Positions 1-13,300 are shown, counted from the first letter of the stretch. The stretch is 64,000 nt of DNA from Symbiotaphrina buchneri (GCA_001599915.1 BCIG01000025.1:248001-312000); one strand, 5' to 3'. Notes: generated by a model not told the origin, from the letters alone. A program made the numbers and translations.

Positions 1-210
1 GTATCTATATAGTAGGTCCCGCCCCGCCGCACTATCCTTGCCAGCTCCTCGCATATCCTGTCGTAGTCTATTCAGCGTGGCACATTCCTCGGCATATCTT
101 TCTGGATCATCGCCATAGGTCTGCCTGATATAACCCTTCAAAGGCGTGATCCAGTCGATTTCGTTTGTCTGCTTCAAAGGGGAAGATATCATTGGCGCCT
201 GGGCTGCCAT
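1..210 (-). CDS. BRO1: BRO1, N-terminal 70 codons (cut by window edge)
   Basis: Reading the minus strand from an ATG at 210 gives 70 uninterrupted codons that run off the window. The product begins MAAQAPMISSPLKQTNEIDW, followed by segments like YIRQTYGDDPERYAEECATL and RLRQDMRGAGKDSAAGRDLL. This is the start of a fungal Bro1 domain (Bro1/Vps31, ALIX family). Bro1 binds ESCRT-III on endosomes and recruits the deubiquitinase that acts on cargo during multivesicular-body sorting. The related PalA/Rim20 also has a Bro1 domain, but its N-terminus reads differently as I remember it, so I favour Bro1 proper. Only the first part of the boomerang-shaped Bro1 domain is in the window. The ATG is chosen because homology starts within a few residues of it. 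The 844-bp gap to MDJ1 is its promoter side. Confidence 0.85.
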   Translation of the reverse strand, partial: MAAQAPMISSPLKQTNEIDWITPLKGYIRQTYGDDPERYAEECATLNRLRQDMRGAGKDSAAGRDLLYRY

Positions 211-1054
211 GGTCGCGGCGATCCGCAGAGAACGCCTCAGTGGACTTATTTCCTAACGCTGCCAGGAATTTTAAGATCCGACGCCTTTGATGAGGAGCGA
301 AGTGCGGACGGATAAACGACGCAAGTTACTTGGTATCTATCACCAAGAGCAACTGGTCGCAAGTCTCCCGGTTGCTCGACGCGAGTCCGCTCGATGTCTC
401 GGGTTTGCCCGCTCGAGTCAGACTACCCTTGGAGTCTCCGGTCACCTCTGCTACTCTGGTATAGAGTGCATACTGAAGCTATTTGAACGTCAAGGATCAA
501 GGTAGAGCACAGATATCCGTAACGGTGTGTTTGGGCCCTGGCCGGAGGTACGTGTCCCCTGGATCGGATGCGAGGCTGGAGAGGATAATTCCGGATCTGT
601 AGAAGAGGGCAAGGACGCGTGCTCGAATTTTTGAAGCCACGCGATAAGGACGTTTGGTCGTCAGCTATATCTCTGGTCTGGTGGGAATCACAGGGTGTGG
701 TATCGTGCCGCAACCACTGAGCCAATGGAAGTTGGCAGCTGCTAGCGAGCGCCATCTTGGAGAGCCTCTCAAACGCTGTGCAGGTAGTCTACGAGTATTA
801 ACAGAGGCACCTGGTGGGTCGCAAAGGCGATGCACCCTTTTGAGACTGCACTGAGCATACTTATATGCAATTATTTCAGCTCGAATGACAGGAGAAGAGT
901 AGTCGATTCTTGCCAGAACGTCCCCAAGTATGATATGATACGGTAGCCAAGTATGCGCCGGACGAGACCATGACTCTATATGCAGGACATCGCTTATACT
1001 CCAATCGCAACCAAAACAAACCTCCACATAGCAAGGAGCAACTAAGTATACAAA
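211..1054. other. Intergenic gap between BRO1 and MDJ1
   Basis: This gap holds the BRO1 upstream region and the MDJ1 3' end. Open frames on both strands here are short, overlap each other and resemble no protein I know. I see no RNA gene or repeat. Confidence 0.5.
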
Positions 1055-2814
1055 TCAACCAGATCCAGATGCTTTCTTAGGCTCCTGATCTTGCTGATTA
1101 GAGGTGCTATTGGACCCAGCATCCTTCGAAGGCGGCTGGTTCTCGTCGAGGTGGTCATGCTGATGGGTTAACCTATGCCATGCAGCCTTTAGAAATCCTT
1201 CATTCTTATGGGACGATCGATCCGAGCCCGATGATGAGGATGTCGGAGAAGAACTGGCCGGGGTCAGACATGGCTGCTAACTTCCAATATTCAACGACAC
1301 TCACGAATCTTTCTGCTTGGCAGTTACGACCCTCTTCGCAGTCTCATCTCCCAGCTCATCCGCAAGCATCTCTACCAGCGTCCTCTGGTTTGCGGTGAGG
1401 TATTTCGGCATGGCCACTCTGAATTCGACTTTTAGATCCCCATGTGCGCCTCTTCTGCCCAGTTTCTTCATGCCCATACCCCCGAGCGTGATTTTATCGC
1501 CTGTCCCCGTACCGGTAGCTACTTTGACTTTGACCTCCCCTTCCAACGTGGGCACTTTGACTTCGCCGCCCAGGATCGCTGTCGTAAGCGGTATAGTTGC
1601 CGTGTAGAGGATATCAGCCCCAGACCTGCTGAATTTGGAGTCGGGAGCCACCCTTATGAAGACGTAAAGGTCACCCCGAGTAGACCTCGCTGACGGGTTT
1701 GCAGCTAGGCCTGTCAACGGGGCATCACCCTCACCACCGATGCGCAACCTCATCCCATCCTCCACACCGCCAGGTATATCGACTGTGACTGTTCGGCGCT
1801 CTCTGACCACTCCATTTCCTGCACAAGTGCTGCACTCGGATCCCTTCGGTATAGCAATGCCAGACCCTCCGCAAGCATCACAACTGCTCGCCATTTGAAA
1901 TCCTCCTTGCATGAAGTGCACTCTTGTTCCCGTCCCACCACAACGTTTACACTCGGTGCGTTTTGTCCCCGGCTTCAGACCAGTCCCAGTACAGGTTTTG
2001 CATTGTACCAGAGGCGTTACCGTGATATCTTTACTCGTGCCCTTTGCTGCGTCCATGAATGATATATTCGTCTGCACTTCAATGTTATCTCCCACAAGGA
2101 TCTCTTCCTGAAATGGAGATGTCCTTCCTCGTCCCCGGCGGGCGCCACCCCCAAATGCACTGAATAGGTCTTCAAAGTTGAAGTCGGCCCCGAATCCACC
2201 ACCGCCGAATCCACCAAAGCCAGAAAATCCTCCTGCTCCGGCTGCGCCCCCAAAAGGTCCACTGCTAGCTCCTCCGCTGGCACCTCCCGATGGGTCAAAT
2301 CCAGCCCCTTGATCGAAGGCCGCTGCTCCGTATTGATCCCAGGCCTCCCGCTTTTTGGGATCGGATAATAGTTCGTAGGCTGATTGAGCTTCCGCGAATT
2401 TATCCTTTGCTCCCGGCTCTTTGTTCGTGTCAGGATGATACTTTTTTGCCAAACTGTAGTACGCTTTCTTTATGTCGGAGGCCGAAGCGGTCTTGTCTAC
2501 TCCTAGTACTGTATATGGATTCTTCGTGGCAAGCAATCGCGCTGAAGTTTGGAATAGCTTCAGAGGAGATCAGTAAGGGATTGTCCATGAGGGGGATTGA
2601 AATACCATACCCGGACTGGCGGACGACGTTTTGTTCCCATACACCGGCTCTTCAAGGACCGTGGGCTTGTGCAAGAGCTTGAAAAGGCATAGCTGTGCCC
2701 GGACTGAGCATTCCTCGAGATAGAAGGCACTCCATGTTGATATGGCTTTGATTTGCTTAGGAGACGAATCGAAAAAGCAGCCTTCGAGGGCAAGCTGGCC
2801 CCTCCAGCACTCAT
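1055..2814 (-). CDS. MDJ1: Mitochondrial DnaJ-type co-chaperone Mdj1 (3 exons)
   Basis: Exons are 2611-2814, 1328-2557 and 1055-1276 (or to 1273), giving about 550 residues, the normal Mdj1 length. Exon 1 is a basic, serine-rich presequence (starts [20 protein letters not shown]), consistent with import into the matrix. Exon 2 opens with [20 protein letters not shown] and carries the J domain with its HPD motif (KKYHPDTNK). A Gly/Phe-rich linker follows, then four zinc-binding repeats ([32 protein letters not shown]) and the C-terminal substrate-binding domain. Exon 3 supplies the family tail [13 protein letters not shown] and an acidic, Gln-rich end. Mdj1 stimulates mitochondrial Hsp70 (Ssc1) in folding and protection from aggregation. 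The second intron's donor (GTAACT) is inferred from phase; a downstream GTGAGT exists but does not keep frame. The intron at 2558-2610 is well supported. Confidence 0.92.
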
Positions 2815-3378
2815 GGTTGGTTCACCATGCACAAGGGCAATGATAACAACCCAGAGGATGTCAGCCACAGAGTACTGTCACAAGCAGTTTATTACACTGT
2901 CTTCTGTAAAATGGCGAAAGCCTTGATTATGTGACGTGACTGGAAATCTTGGTCCAACAGCTGGAGGTTGCGAGGTTAAATTTTTGGAAGCGACAGAGGG
3001 AGATGTTTCCAGCCGTTTTGCCGACACTCTATTGGTCCGCGGTCGCCGGAGCTGGAGCGAGCGATATAGGCACACAGTTATCGCCCAGAAAGTTCTGGAC
3101 GTTTTGCAACATGACCCCAGCCAAATTTGCACTGGTACGAGTATATCATTTCTAGGGTCCCACCTACGGGATTCTCTGAGAGATCACGGCAATCAAGAAT
3201 ACATTGACATCAGTCTTCAACAAAGCACTCGCATTTGGTGGGTTATAATCCCACCCTATTGAGAATACCGGCACCAGACAACGCATATACCGTGCAAGCA
3301 GTCAACAGCCCCATATCAATATATCAATGAAACGCGAGAATTGAGTCAAGGCTCCGCAATCGCCATGCCTTCGCGAAT
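2815..3378. other. Intergenic gap between MDJ1 and SAP30
   Basis: This contains the MDJ1 promoter side and the SAP30 3' end. A plus-strand open frame of 108 codons (2936-3262) has no recognisable domain, and I do not call it a gene. Confidence 0.45.
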
Positions 3379-4046
3379 CTAGCGGCCTGAAGGCGTGAAA
3401 TGTAACCGAAAATTTCGGTCTGGTGCATACAGCCGTCAGAATAGCAACCACAATTGAGATGTCCGTCGGAGTGACCGGAGATGTGATGCATTACTCACCT
3501 TGCCATCGGACTTTGTACAGAAAATTGACGACTGAATCAGTCTCCGTACCTATGGCGGAGTCGTTGAAGCTCTTTCTGACAGCAAGAGCCAGCTGATCTT
3601 TGTTCACCTTCCTCCGATCCCTTCTTCGTACCATGGTTGGCGAGTACTTGCCGATGCCTGGATTCGATAAAACGATATGATTCATTGGTTCACCAAACGC
3701 CGAAGGTGTCTGCAGCCGGTATGCGTATCGGTAGGCATTCAAGACAGTAGTATCAAAGTCACGCCAGGTTAGCTGCAAACAATGTATTAGCAACTGAAAG
3801 CATCTGGTGTCGTGCTGGAAATTTTACGACGCTTGAGCCATCTGAAGAGTCGTTTCCCGTCATGGGCCGGTCGACACCGTAGTTTTGGAGCGGCGGCTCT
3901 TTCGGCGATCTTCCAGCTGTAGCCGCCGATGGTCCACTTCGTCGAGCCTTGGTCGACGCAGGGAGAGTGCCATGGGCTTTCTCTTTGGTACTCGAGGCCT
4001 CGGACCTTGAATCTTCCGGGCCTCCTCTGGCCCGAGAGGGAGCCAT
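3379..4046 (-). CDS. SAP30: SAP30-like Sin3-binding subunit of histone deacetylase complex (3 exons)
   Basis: Exons are 3828-4046, 3499-3772 and 3379-3419, joining in phase to 177 residues. The N-terminal 70 residues (MAPSRARGGPEDSRSEASST...) are low-complexity and charged. Exon 2 is the Sin3-binding SAP30 domain: LTWRDFDTTVLNAYRYAYRL, then TPSAFGEPMNHIVLSNPGIG, YSPTMVRRRDRRKVNKDQLA and a C-terminal VVNFLYKVRWQ. The 41-nt last exon adds DRNFRLHFTPSGR, matching the family's usual ending. SAP30 proteins bridge Sin3 and associated factors in the Rpd3/Sin3 deacetylase complex, acting in the nucleus as co-repressors. The start ATG at 4046 is preferred over an upstream in-frame codon because family members begin with a similar short basic leader. 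Splice borders are GTAAAA..GCAG and GTGAGT..CCAG. Confidence 0.88.
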
Positions 4047-6008
4047 AGTGTAATGTGTGTGAACTACTTCGTAGGTTGAAGATAAATCGAGCGTTTGAGC
4101 CACGTCACGTCTGAATCGATATCCTACCGGGACATGTGAAGGTGGATGGCGTCCCTCTTCGATCTGGAATGACGGGAGTGAGGTACGATTACATGTCGAG
4201 TATCGCAGGGTACGAAAAGTACGAAGGGTACGCCGTCATTCCGCCCCGTCCCTGTTACCGTATATGTACTAGTAGGTATCCTAGGTCCCTTAGTTTTAGC
4301 TCGCTCCCCTGTCCACCGCATGCTTCGGCTATCTTAAGCTTCCCGCCTCAGATAGAGGTACCGGCAGCCCCGCAAAGATTCTGAGAACATAGAGGCAATA
4401 TTAACAAGCCATGAAATGATAATCTGTAATACCAAGAACATAAGAATCGCATCTTATACAGCCACATTTCTCGTCCGACGGCTACCAAGCCCTTGTTAAT
4501 CAAGCTGGCAATTACATTTCCATGATTATCCCATATCTCCCATCACACTAGTATCAAGGTTGATAGACTGGCAATCGTCTTAAGACCGGCTCCTATTAGG
4601 ACTAAGGCTTTTGCAAAAATTGAACAAGCTTGAAAAATTGACCTTGTACGAGAACGTGCGCTTAGTCCAGTTAATGAAGCTTGATGTAATATTCAGTCTA
4701 CGATATGATATGCAACCACATCCTAGTTGTATCCTTTAGAACGTACGCAGACTCCTCGATTGTCGGGTGTAAAGGTATAAAGCACTCAAATCAGTCCGAT
4801 ATCATGAAATGATAGCCATTGACAGCCGTTCCAGTTGAAGTTGAAGGCAAATAGATGGAATTCAAAGACATGAGAACAGGATATTGTCAACCGGCAAGGA
4901 GTACAAATTCCAGGCAAGCAAGAGCAGACAATAACAAACAAAAGCAACTGTACATTGTCAAGGCGTGACCTGTATGGACTGGTATCAGGATGGCGATATG
5001 ATAAGCAAACAGAAGAGGATTGGCAGACGCTGGAGATTGAAGGGCTGAAGAGAATATCGTGCGTTATCACCATCAGCGGACTATGCACGTCTGCTTGAAT
5101 AGGAGCGACTGTGCCAATTAGAGATTGGGTACTCCGCGGTGCCCTGTGAAGACCAGACCGGATTAGAGTTGCATATATGGCATCCGCAGATGAGGAAAAG
5201 GTAGGAGCAAATGTGGTGAACTTGGTCGAGTCCGTGGCGCAGATCCCATGATCATTGCGCTTCTTCTACGAAACAAACATGGACACTGCCGACTGCATGC
5301 AAGCGGAATGGTGACTGTGCCGGTGATCAATCAGAAAGGGAGTGCTCGATATTGATTCAAGAGGATCAGGGCTCGCGTCGTCTTTCCACCCATACCCCAC
5401 ACTCTTTTACCAGGCGAGGCAGGGTACGCCTGCCCCCATTCGACCTCGGATTTTCACGCTAACTGGCCAAGCGGCCCAAGCCCGCTGCCCCGCAAATCCA
5501 TTCTCCGAGTACATACCTTACCTTACCCTACGGGACTCATCCCTTGAGGCATCACAGTCTACCTACCTTACCTTAGAGACTCAGATTTAGCTCGCCGACA
5601 TTGGTATCTCCAATCATAGGGTCCTCTCAATTTCTCGCCTCTGCTCCAAAGGGTTCTCATAGATCCTTTACTTGCTTGCGGCTGCCCTCAGCGGCCACCA
5701 TCAAGTCATGCGCCTGATCTTTCTGCCTTGGTGTCGGCAAACACTTGACTCGAAGTCTCCCAGGACACTTCCGCTGCTGCTCAGACAGCTTCTCGGCCGG
5801 AAAAGCTAGCCGCCAAATCTTCTGACCATCGAACTTGGGTGAAGGACATGTCGAAGGATGGGAAGACTAAGCCAACCAAAGATTCTGCAATCAAGGTACT
5901 GACAAGGCGCCTGCCTGTCTGTGCTCCACGGTAGCTTCGTACGCGTCACAAAAGACTCGGGCTCGAATTACAGGAGATATTGACGGCCCAAGTCGACCAG
6001 ATCTCAAG
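4047..6008. promoter_or_regulatory. Long gap upstream of the C2H2 regulator and SAP30
   Basis: About 2 kb without a supportable gene; the open frames are short and unconserved in appearance. It separates SAP30 (-) from the C2H2 factor (+), so it holds both promoters. ACCTTA-type words occur at 5514-5527 and 5561-5575. Long upstream regions are common for fungal transcription-factor genes. Confidence 0.5.
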
Positions 6009-9000
6009 ATGACTGATCTGGCCGTGCAGAACTCGGGCCGTGAAATCTCGACTTTTGGAGAGGGAGTACTCACCGATGACTACGATCAACATCCAAGGAA
6101 GCGCAGAAAAAGCCGGAAGGAGCCAGATAAGAAGTATACTTGCGGATACCAAGGATGTGGGAAGACATATTCTCGGGCAGAACACTTGCATCGCCATGAG
6201 CTCAATCGTGAGTCGCGCACCGAAGAAGCCCCTGTTCCTGTATCTTGACGGTTGCTTCAGATGCCCCCAAGCAAATCTATCATTGCGACTTCCCTGGCTG
6301 CCCACGCTACTTTGTGAGGCAGGACTTATGTATCAGGCACAAGGAACGTCATACTGCCCGAGGGTCTCAACTGCAGCGCAAAGATGCGCTATTCCACAGC
6401 ATGAATCCTGTCAATGTAGCGGTTCCGGACGTCCATGACAACCCTCCGCATTTTGACGATCGCAAGAATTCTGATGGCTCCGTTGCTTCCAGACATGGCT
6501 TGACTGTTCCAAGAAACGGCACTGTGGTCCAGGTAACTCCGTACCTCACGTCGGAACAAGACATGACGTGTCACGCTACATCGTCCTCTGCCGGACAACC
6601 TGGTGAGGACATGAAAGTTACTATGTCGATTGCAATAGACCCTAATCTAGAGACACCGTCCTTGAACGCTGGAAGCCGCCGTTGGACCGCTGGAACGGAT
6701 ATGTCTCAATATGGACTTTCTCCCAGAAACAGGCCTAGTAGCTTTGGTTTCGTGACTGCAACACGTCCTTCACCGACATCAAATGTTCGGGAGGAGCCTG
6801 GCTACCGCGTGTATCCTGGAGCACCTTCTGTTGGGCCTCACTCATCCCCATACCCTTCGCTCTACCCTACAACTTCACCGTCATCTACCTCCACTTCACC
6901 GCAAGGCTTGCAGCATCATCGGTCTCCAGGGCGGAGCCGTGGTGCTTCATTGCTTCCGGGAATTCCACGAAACTTTGACACCCCGCAGGAGCCTGCTTCC
7001 ATTTCCAACACAGAGACACAAAAGTATCATGAATCCCACCCAACAACTTATCCAAGCACAAGTCAGGACTCTGTTTTTATGGATCCTGCTCCAATCGGTA
7101 TGGAATCGGCCGATCCAATGGATAATGCGGAGAATATGGCATTATCAACCAGCGTCGAGGAAAGTACCGGCCTGGATCAAGCAATGCCACCATACTCCTT
7201 GCCTATGTTTGGCCAAGAAGGTTATAATAGGTCTCCATTCTCGCTGCCCGAAGACTTCACACTGTGGCTGTTTAATGAAACGAACCAGTCAGCACCCAAT
7301 GGGAATAATGTCACTGGGGAGACGGACATGAGCAGCTTTTACGATACTTTCAGCCTTCAATATGAACCTTACTCTCTACCGGATTTTGGTACGCAGCTAT
7401 TATCCGACGAAACCTGGGAGCAACATCCCATGACAGTCCAGAGCCTCTTGGGACCAATTTCTACCATCTCAGGTATTTCTGATGAGAAAAGAAGAGATCT
7501 ATTGGAATTGTTTGACACGCGGTTTACCGAGATCCATCATTCGCTATCTTTCAAGCGAAATGAAGCTGTCTTAGAAGGCGAAAGGGATGCTGACACGCAT
7601 GTACTCAGCCTACGAATGATGCAAGCTTATATTGCGTCTTTCTGGACGACTTTCCATCCCCAAGTTCCGATCCTGCATCAGCCGACTTTCGTTCCCGACA
7701 AGATTCCCAACACTCTCCTTTTGTCCATGATGGCCATTGGTGCCGCTTGTCTAGATAAGTCTCACGGCGAGAAAATGACGGAGGCCTCTGCTGCTTTAGC
7801 GGACCTTCTGGCCTGGCAACTAAGATGGTTAATCTTCAGCGACCCTGATTTTGGACCGCCTGCTAAGCTGTGGATATTCCAAGCTCTGATACTGTTGGAA
7901 ATATATGAAAAGATGTATTCGAACCGGACGTTACATGAGCGTGCACACATTCACCATGCTACTACATTGACATTAATGCGTCGTGGTAGCTCACTGACGG
8001 GAACTTCCACGCTTGAAACGCCCGCATCGAGAGATGATCGGTATATTGGTAATTTTACCAACGGCAACCAGTCAGGGTTTGGCTCTTCCGCTGCGGATGA
8101 GTGGTGGCAGCAGTGGATAAAACATGAAGCGACACGCAGAGCGGCATTTGCTGCTTTCGTATTGGATGCGACCCATGCAGCCATGTTCGGCCATTCGGCC
8201 GTCTTAGCTACGCACGAGATGAGATTACCTCTGCCATGTGCTGAGGATCTCTGGTCAGCAAAAAGTGCTGCCGAAGTCCGCCGAATAGAAGCAAATCTAC
8301 AAGCAAAAGGGGTCAAACCTGTCAATTTTCTAGATGGCTTGAAAAGGACGCTGAATGGACAGACCGTTCCGACTAACTCATTTGGCCGCACGGTGCTGAT
8401 GGCTGGTCTACTAAGCGTAAACTGGCATATGAACCAACGGGATCTGCAAGTCACTTCATTGGGTGCTTTTCAAGCTTTGGGGGGCAGAGACAAATGGCGT
8501 GCTGCCGTCGCCAAGGCCTGCGATTTCTGGAAAGAAGACTTTGATAAAGTTGATGCTGCACCTTTACACCCGCACACGGCTATGGCGGAGCAGGATTATG
8601 AAGAAAACGTCTTCCAGAGCCGCACAGTCTTACATCACCTGGCTCATATTGCCATCAACGTGGACCTGATTGACTGTCAGTTTTTTGCTGGTGTGAAACG
8701 GCTCATGGGGAAAACTGTGACATCACAAGATTTAGCCAATATTCAGCGGCGAGTCAAGTACGAATGGGCACCAAGCGCACGTGCAAGGGATGCTGCATTC
8801 TATGCCCTACGTTTCCTCACCCAGGTGCTCATCGCTCCAGAGATGGGACAAGGCCTCACAGGGTCTCCCGGGACCTCAGATGTGATGGAATGGTCGGCAA
8901 AAAACGACGATCTTTTATATCGACCATGGATCGTCTACCTTTCCTCCGTTGTACTCTTCTCTTATGTATATGCGCTGGAAGGTCCTGTACCCGGCCCACC

Positions 9001-9229
9001 TCCGAGTCTTCGCACACCACAAGAGAAAAGGGAAGCTATGCACACTTTCCTCGAGCGCTTTGGATATATTCAATCTCCCGACGACCTCCTCAATCTGTCA
9101 GGCCGCAATACGTGCGCTGGAGTCTTCTTGGTAGTCAGTGACAAATTCATGGATGCCAGGTGGGAACTACTTCGCGAGGCAGCGGACCTTCTGAGAGTAT
9201 TTGCAGCACGGTTACACCCGCCGACCTAG
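6009..9229 (+). CDS. C2H2 zinc-finger transcription factor with fungal regulatory domain (2 exons)
   Basis: Exons 6009-6207 and 6261-9229 join in phase across a 53-nt GTGAGT..TTCAG intron to give 1055 residues. After a basic stretch (HPRKRRKSRKEPDKK) come two C2H2 fingers at about residues 43-95: KKYTCGYQGCGKTYSRAEHL and IYHCDFPGCPRYFVRQDLCI, the intron falling between them. Next is a long Ser/Pro-rich region to about residue 430, likely disordered. From about residue 460 there is a helical region typical of the fungal-specific transcription-factor domain (FWTTFHPQVPILHQPTF, LLLSMMAIGAACLD, WRAAVAKACDFWKEDF). Proteins of this build, such as AmdX/Klf1-like factors, are nuclear DNA-binding regulators. 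I cannot say what it controls. It is the last intact gene before the mobile-element island. Confidence 0.85.
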
Positions 9230-10080
9230 CTATATCAGGACTATCTGCTACAGAGTTCCCCATTTTTGCTGCGGCTGCTCCAGATCGCCTTGGGACATAA
9301 GGCTGATTGCGGCATAATTTCGCTCGCCGGAATTGTGTCAGAATCTCCCCGCATTGAAGCCTGGCTGCTGGTTCATACTATGCAGCAGCCCATCACCAGC
9401 TCTACCCGGATAGCCATTGGAGGCACCCATGACGGCCCGGGAGGGTGGGACCCGGTTTACCAAAGGGATACGCCATCTCGCATACAGAATGGACCCTGCC
9501 AAGGCGGTTCTCGTCCAGAAGGACCTTGGCTGCGCCTTCTATACATTGCGTTGGTTACTCAAGCCACCAAAGATGGGGAGACGTATGATGGCCTAAAGCG
9601 CTATGAATGCGGGCCTCACATTCTGATTTGCATTGGTTGTAGGGAGTGATTAAACAGACAAGTACCCATGAAATTAGCGTTCTTGGGGGAAGTCTTGTCA
9701 GTAGGAAGAAGTTGATACTTGATAGACCCCAGGTTTGCTAGTGGTATGGTCTATATCACTAAATATATCATACCGGGAGGATTGCCCGTGGTATGGTTTT
9801 TACCAGTTGGTATAGTTTACCAACACAGCATTAACTATAAGTTGGTATTTACTATTACATTGATACCAAGGATATTTAGTTGGTTTGGTAAATCTATACC
9901 AGTTGGTTGTTGTTGAACCAAATAGAACCAGGTTGTCACTGGAAATATTTCTCTGGGATTACTTGATAAGATTAGATAACTGTTAGTAACACAATTTGGT
10001 AATGTATAGTGAACACTTGGTCATGTTGAGGGATTGTATTACTCAGGCTTGCAAGTGGTAGAATGTGGCAGGCTTGCACA
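9230..10080. repeat. Left flank of the mobile-element island, with a degenerate repeat copy
   Basis: 9230-9700 is the 3' flank of the C2H2 gene, with nothing recognisable. From about 9720 the base composition drops and words such as GGTATGGT, TTTACCAGTTGGTATAG and TTGATAAGAT appear. They repeat, in the same orientation and more diverged, the sequence of the inverted arm at 10081-10349. I read 9770-10010 as a second, older copy of that arm. Confidence 0.5.
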
Positions 10081-10349
10081 CTGGTATGGTGTTTACCAGT
10101 TGGTGTAGTTTACCAAACCGGTACTAAGTACGGATTGGTATAGAGATCTGATACCAGATTACCAGCTGGTTTGGTGTAATGGTGTTTTTCCCTCAGTTGG
10201 TAAAAAACCCAAAAAACCGGATTACAACTAGGAAAACCATTTCTCCAGTACTATTTGATAAGATCTGATAAGATAAGCATTTAGTAAACATTTTACACAA
10301 AACCTTAATTTTATCTCAGTAAATAATCAATCTTTTAAAATAATAAAAA
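10081..10349. repeat. Left 269-bp inverted arm
   Basis: This stretch matches the reverse complement of 15096-15364 at roughly 80% identity by eye with almost no gaps. Both arms share CTGGTATGGT at the outer end, GGTTTGGTGTAAT in the middle, and AAAATAATAAAAA at the inner end. The left arm's inner end abuts the Copia-related element directly. I infer the ends of a DNA element or a foldback unit; no transposase was seen. Confidence 0.65.
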
Positions 10350-13300
10350 TGTTAAAATAGTAAGCGATAACAAGCGCTACTATCCTGGAAAGCTCTAGAA
10401 ACCACAGTAGGGCATGAATGTAGAGCATGGCAAAAAAGCCAGAAGTCCATTATATTCAGCTTCACAACTAGAGACTGCAGTGGATTTTTGCAATTTTGCT
10501 CCACCAAGATATAGGTGATTTTTCCCCCATTAGGAAAATAAATCCTGAGGTAGACCGGCAAGAATCATATTCACCCCCCCAATCAGAGTCACTATAACCA
10601 ATCAATTTGGGGTAGGAATCCGATTGATAGACTAAGCCTAATTCGGTAGTTCCATTCAAATATTGCCAGATGTGGTTTAGTGCTCGCCAGTATGATTCAT
10701 TTGGGTTTGAATTATAGCGTGTGCAGGTATTCACATTGAATGCGATATCTGGTCTGGTTTTAGTAGCTAGGTAAATTAGAGAACCGACTTCTTGCTGATA
10801 TTTTGATTTTTGTTCTTCATCAGCACGGTAATCTTTATCTGCTACTTCCAGACGAATTCCTACTAGTCCTGGTGTTTTTACCGGAACTAAACNGGTTTTA
10901 CCGTATTTTGCTAGTAGGGTTTTTAGGTAACCTTTTTGGGTTAGCCTGATTTGTTTTTGTTTTCGATCCCGTATGACCTCTATACCTAAATAGTATTTTA
11001 CCGGGCCTAAATCGGTAATTTCCAGTTGTTTGGAAATTTCTGNTTTTAGTTTTTCAATTTCCGATTTAGATTNACNGAAAATNAGGAGGTCATCTATATG
11101 GCACGTGATTATCAGCTTTGTTTCAGGATTNCTGAAAACGGCAGGGTCTGAATATAAAGTTTNAAAACCNNATTTGTTTAGTAATTCTTTTAAGTGAATA
11201 TACCATTGCCGTGCTGATTGTTTTAGGCCATACAGCGCTTTATTTGATTTGCATGCCATTTTCGGATTTTGATTTTGTTCAAATCCTGTTGGCTGCTGGA
11301 CCCAAATTTCTTGGTCAATTGCCGTATTGGGAAAAGCGGATTTTATATCCCATCGTTCTATTTCCCAATCTAGGTGTGCAGCTAGCGCAAATAGTAACCG
11401 CCAAGATTCCGGCCTAGCTGTTGTGCTAAAGGTATCCGTGTAATCTCGGCCTGGTATTTATGCGCAGACCTTCACTACCCAACGGGCTTTATATTTAATT
11501 ATTTCCCTGTTTTGGTCTAGTTTGGTTTTAAATACCCATCGACCTTTGAGCGGTTTTCCTGGAGATTCACTTAAGCTCCAGGTATTTTGATTTTGCAAGT
11601 CGGAAAAAAAAATTTCCATGGCTTTTATCCAATTTTCCCGATTAGGACTAGCTAGAGCTTCGTCATAGCTTTGAGGGTCGCCGATATTTGAATCAGCCAT
11701 ATAAACTAGGTTTGCTAGCTTGTCTTCTGATTCATCGGTGTAATTGGTGTCATTGGAATTTTGAATCCTAGGAGCGCTTTGCATCCTAGGAGCATTTTCC
11801 AGTCTAGGCCTTTTTCTAGACTGTACCGGTTCAATTTCTTGTAATTCATCGACTGATTCACTGTCGACTAGGTCATGTGCTTGGTCACATGTTGCAGCGG
11901 GTAATTGATTTTCCGGTAGGGTTTGCATTTGTTGTGGGTTTGAAATTTGAATTTCGATTTTATTTCCCAATTGCAAGTTTTGTTCGTTTTTCTGAGGTAA
12001 AAATTGACCTTCAAGAATTCGGATATCGTGCGCCCAAAATATACGGTGTGAATCCGGATCGAACAGTTTATATTGGTTTGATCCAAAGCCGATCAAAATT
12101 GCCAATTTTCCCCTATCTTCAAGCTTCTTGGGGTTTTGTGTTCGAAAATAGGTAATTGGTCCAAATATCCTTATGTGGGAGTATTCGGGTTTTTGGCCGA
12201 ATCGTATCTCATATGGAGTTATCCCTTTTAAGGAAGTATGAGGAGTGCGGTTGTAGAGGTAAATAGCAGCATTTAGTGCTTCCCCCCATAAGTATTTAGG
12301 TAAATTTGCACGATTGAGCATCGCTCTAACCTTATTGAGTAAGGTTCGATTTGGGCGTTCAATTAACCCATTTTGTTCAGGTGAGTAAGGAGCGGAAAAT
12401 TCCTGGATTACCCCCCTTTTCATTAGGTGGGTTTGCATCTTTTTAGATATAAATTCTCCACCGTTATCCGATTTCAGAATTTTTAGTCGGTGTTTTTTAT
12501 TACTAGCGTTACTAGTAGCGTTTTCTGCTCTAGATTCAAAACATACTAACGTGTTGAAAGCTTGACTTTTGTGTGTCAATAATTCGGCTTCTAACCACCT
12601 AGTTTTATTATCTAGGAAGGTTATAAAATACCGTTTGCCAGTGAATGTTTTCGGATCAATTGGGCCGCATATATCCGTGCTTATCTTATCTAGGTAAGCT
12701 TCGGTTTTCACAGTTTGAATTCGATTTATTTTTCGAGTCAAATTTGATTTAATGCAATGTTTGCATTCGAATTCACTGGAAATTGAATTTATTATCCCCA
12801 TAGTTCTAATTGCTTGGGAATTTACATGGCCCATTCGATCATGCCATAATTGCTATTGCTTTGCAGCATTCACTGCATTTAATGCAGTGACCACATTTGT
12901 TTTTGCCGCAATAGGAATAGCTGCTTTTTCGGCGGAGTTCACTGTGTTTTTACAGTTTACTACCGGGAGGTAGTACAGTGAATTGACAAACTTTCGAGTT
13001 GTCAGTTCTACCAATTTTTTGGTTACTATGGTAACAGCACCCTGTCCCAAAATTGCCCTAAACCCTTTTTGGTCTAGAATTCCTATGGAAATAAGATTTA
13101 TTCAAAATTTGGGAACATACAAGCAATTATCAAGGATTGCTGTTTTACCAGAGTCAGTGAATTTGATATTCACTGTACCGGAGCCTTCAGCGAAAATTGT
13201 TCCAGCATCGCCCTAATTGATTTTTGTCCGGTTTGGGACTAGCTCCTGGAAATAATCTTTATTACAGATTATATGTTGGGTACAACCCGAATCCAGTATA

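Noticed and set aside
9266-9649. Plus-strand open frame after the C2H2 gene
   Set aside because: It could be read as an additional exon, but the C2H2 gene already ends normally and the sequence resembles nothing known.
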